In this document: in pieces, positions 62,277 through 64,000 of the stretch
How the letters are laid out: each line of letters begins with the position of its first letter
Position numbering within the stretch: the first letter of the stretch is position 1
DNA from: Lagopus muta
Lineage: Eukaryota; Chordata; Aves; Galliformes; Phasianidae
Reading direction: 5' to 3'
Assembly (NCBI RefSeq): GCF_023343835.1
Contig: NC_064443.1
Coordinates: 11,470,001 to 11,534,000 of the forward strand
DNA length: 64,000 nt
Program-made: the position numbers and the translations under genes
The notes under the pieces: generated by a model
What the model was told of the DNA's origin: nothing
Databases searched by the model: none
What the model saw: only the letters and a program-made list of their open reading frames with translations

Positions 62277-62320
62277 CATTAGGTGATCTCAGAGGTCTTT
62301 TCCGACCTGAATTTCGTACC
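62277..62320 (+). repeat. CR1-like LINE 3' end remnant
   Basis: AGGTGATCTCAGAGGTCTTT followed by TCCGACCTGAAT resembles the last part of CR1 (typically GATGATCTCTAGAGGTC... then TTCCAACC). The octamer tail is missing, and CpG-type changes suggest an old copy. It lies just upstream of the SLC6A8-like promoter. Confidence 0.55.
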
Positions 62321-62379
62321 GGCCAACATTCACCGGTGTGCCCGGGGCGTCCCGCGTTCCCCGGTGCGCCCTCCTGCAC

Positions 62380-62760
62380 CGAACACCCCATGTTCACCCC
62401 GCGTTCTCCCCCGTCACCCGCTGCGTCCCGTTGCCCGGTGCCCGCGTCCCGGTGCCCGTGGGGCGGACTGCAAGTCCCGGCAAGCCGCGGGCGGGCGGCG
62501 CGGCCAATGGCTCTCGAGGGGCGGTGCGGCCCGGCTCTGCCTCCGCCGCCGCCCGGTGCCGCGGCGCAGAGAGCCCCGGAGCGGCCGCGCGGCGCCGGCC
62601 CCGCAGCCCGGCTCTGAGCCGCCCGCCCGGCCCGGCCCGCCCCGCCGCGCCCCGCCGCCCTCAATGAGGTTCTTCCGACTCACCTTCAAGTGCTTCGTGG
62701 ATTGCTTCTGAGCTCCCCCCGGGCACGGAGCCGCCCCCGAGCCGCCCCCGGTCCCCGGCC
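62380..62760 (+). promoter_or_regulatory. SLC6A8: CpG-island promoter and leader of the SLC6A8-like gene
   Basis: Extremely CpG-rich DNA leading into the coding start at 62770. It includes GGGCGG boxes and no TATA box. The mRNA leader must include the upstream ORF at 62664 if transcription starts before it, and the start site itself is not placed. Confidence 0.5.
62664..62711 (+). CDS. Upstream ORF in the SLC6A8-like leader
   Basis: Fifteen codons, MRFFRLTFKCFVDCF, then TGA, 58 bases before the main start codon. The codons (TTC, CTC, ACC, AAG) and lower GC stand out against a leader that is otherwise almost all G and C, as expected if the peptide itself is conserved. It could control translation of the transporter, with reinitiation across the 58-base gap. 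Translation is inferred. Confidence 0.5.
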   Translation: MRFFRLTFKCFVDCF

Positions 62761-62769
62761 CCCCGCGCC

Positions 62770-64000
62770 ATGCCCCCCGTCCCCGCCGACACGGCCGCCC
62801 CGCAGCCGCCCGCCGCCCCGAGCCGCGACGCCGCCGCCCCGACGGGCTCCGGTAAGCGCGGGGCTGAAGCGGGCCGGGGAGGGATGCGGTGCGTGGGGGG
62901 GGGGGGGAACCGGGGGGGGTCGGGGTGGCGGCCCACGGCCACGCGCGACCGCGGCGCGCCCCCTCCCGTCCCGCCGCGGGGTGAGTCACCGCTCTGCATT
63001 GTGACGTCACGCGCCGGGCTGACATCTGACGTCACGCCCCCACGCGCGGAGCGAGGGCCGCGGGGTGCGGGGGGATCGCGCGAGGAAACCCCCCCCCCCC
63101 CCAACCCCCGCGCGCTCCCCCTTTCTCCCCACCCGGGGCGGAACCCGTGTGCGCTGGTGACGGCGGCGCGGCCCCCCCCCCCGTCCCTGTCCCGGCAGAG
63201 GGCACCGAGCCCCCCGCGGCGGGCGAGGAGCGGACGGTGACTGCGCCGCTGGTGGGGGCCCCCGGCCCCCCAAAAACGGCCGCCCCAGAGCGGGAGACGT
63301 GGACCCGGCAGATGGACTTCATCATGTCCTGCGTGGGCTTCGCCGTGGGGCTGGGCAACGTGTGGCGCTTCCCCTATCTGTGCTACAAGAACGGCGGAGG
63401 TGAGCACCGGCGCGGGGTCGGGGGGACGCCCCCTGGGGCTGCCCTTGTGGCTCGCGGGGTGGGGGTCCGCCACCTGCCCGCCCTGACCTACATCGGCGCG
63501 CGGCGAGGGGGAGTGCGCGGAGTGCCGCTCGCCATTCGCTGCGCCCAGCGGGCGGCGCGGGGGGGACCGGCGAGGGGGGGACGGCACGGCTGAGCCGTAC
63601 CCTGAATGTCTGCGTCCCCCCCCAGGCGTCTTCCTCATCCCCTATCTGCTCATCGTCTTCGTGGGCGGCATCCCTGTCTTCTTCCTGGAGGTGGCCCTGG
63701 GGCAGTTCATGAAGCAGGGGGGCATCGCCGCATGGAATATCGCTCCGCTCTTCAAAGGTATTCACCGTTTCCCCCCCCCCCCTTGGTGCCCTGCGCAGGG
63801 CCCCTGCAGCTTCCTGCCCACACCCCGTGTCCCGCAGCCAAGGATGGCAGCTCCCTGCCCTGCCCTGCAGCTCCCCGTTTCCGTCCCCGAGAGCCACGAG
63901 TCGTCACCGTGCCCATGGCTGACCCCGTGCCATCCCCCCACCCACTGTCCCACTTCTACACATCCCATCCCCGCCGTCATCCCACATCCTGCCCCCCGGC
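62770..64000 (+). CDS. SLC6A8: SLC6A8-like creatine transporter, N-terminal part
   Basis: Na+/Cl- dependent plasma-membrane transporter of the SLC6 family, cut by the window end. Three coding exons are visible: 62770-62851, 63199-63399 and 63626-63757. They join in frame and end in an open GT donor. The N-terminal tail is Pro/Ala-rich and cytoplasmic. Then [50 protein letters not shown] and QFMKQGG give transmembrane helices 1 and 2 with the family's sodium and substrate site. [20 protein letters not shown] matches SLC6A8 rather than SLC6A6, which has REKWSSKIDFVLSVAG at this place. Human SLC6A8 is on Xq28, so its place beside USP19 is bird-type synteny that I infer rather than know. Nothing after 63757 codes. 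Confidence 0.88.

Noticed and set aside
62770-63757. SLC6A6 (taurine transporter) instead of SLC6A8
   Set aside because: The block [16 protein letters not shown] and the GQFMKQGG turn fit the creatine transporter, while SLC6A6 reads REKWSSKIDFVLSVAG at this place.

Overview
The window is vertebrate nuclear DNA, almost certainly from a bird and most likely a galliform (chicken chromosome 12-like). The evidence is short spliced introns, CpG-island promoters, 3' ends of CR1 LINEs, and a gene order matching human 3p21.31 (KLHDC8B, CCDC71, LAMB2P1, LAMB2, USP19). I assembled the gene models by hand: every splice junction used keeps the reading frame, but none has transcript support here.

Layout. 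1-1.38 kb: no gene supported. 1.38-4.5 kb, minus strand: KLHDC8B (five coding exons, 354 aa). 5.2-8.9 kb, minus strand: an unnamed 345-aa gene with HAD-phosphatase-like motifs, starting in a CpG island shared head to head with CCDC71. CCDC71 (plus strand) has its whole coding region in one exon at 11.6-12.8 kb, and about 8.4 kb without recognised genes follow. 21.3-32.8 kb: an intact laminin beta-2-like gene (34 coding exons, 1827 aa), in the position of the human pseudogene LAMB2P1. 33.1-42.1 kb: LAMB2 itself (32 coding exons, 1792 aa), beginning under 300 bp after the polyadenylation signal of its neighbour. 42.4-60.5 kb: USP19 (26 coding exons, 1434 aa), with two CS domains, a USP domain split by a MYND zinc finger, and a C-terminal membrane anchor. 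60.5-62.3 kb: little, apart from one possible terminal exon. 62.4-64 kb: the start of a creatine-transporter-type gene (SLC6A8), cut by the window end and preceded by a 15-codon upstream ORF.

The two laminin genes are a tandem head-to-tail pair. They share nearly all splice sites and carry a 380-bp block with six mismatches that runs through an intron, which points to recent gene conversion. Both also carry a MEF2-type site next to a CAGCTG E-box, in keeping with the known role of laminin beta-2 at the neuromuscular junction. The strongest candidates for something little described are the intact second beta-2 laminin with its Pro/Arg-rich extra exon, the unnamed HAD-like gene, and the SLC6A8 upstream ORF. 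No retrovirus, CRISPR array, tRNA or rRNA was recognised.
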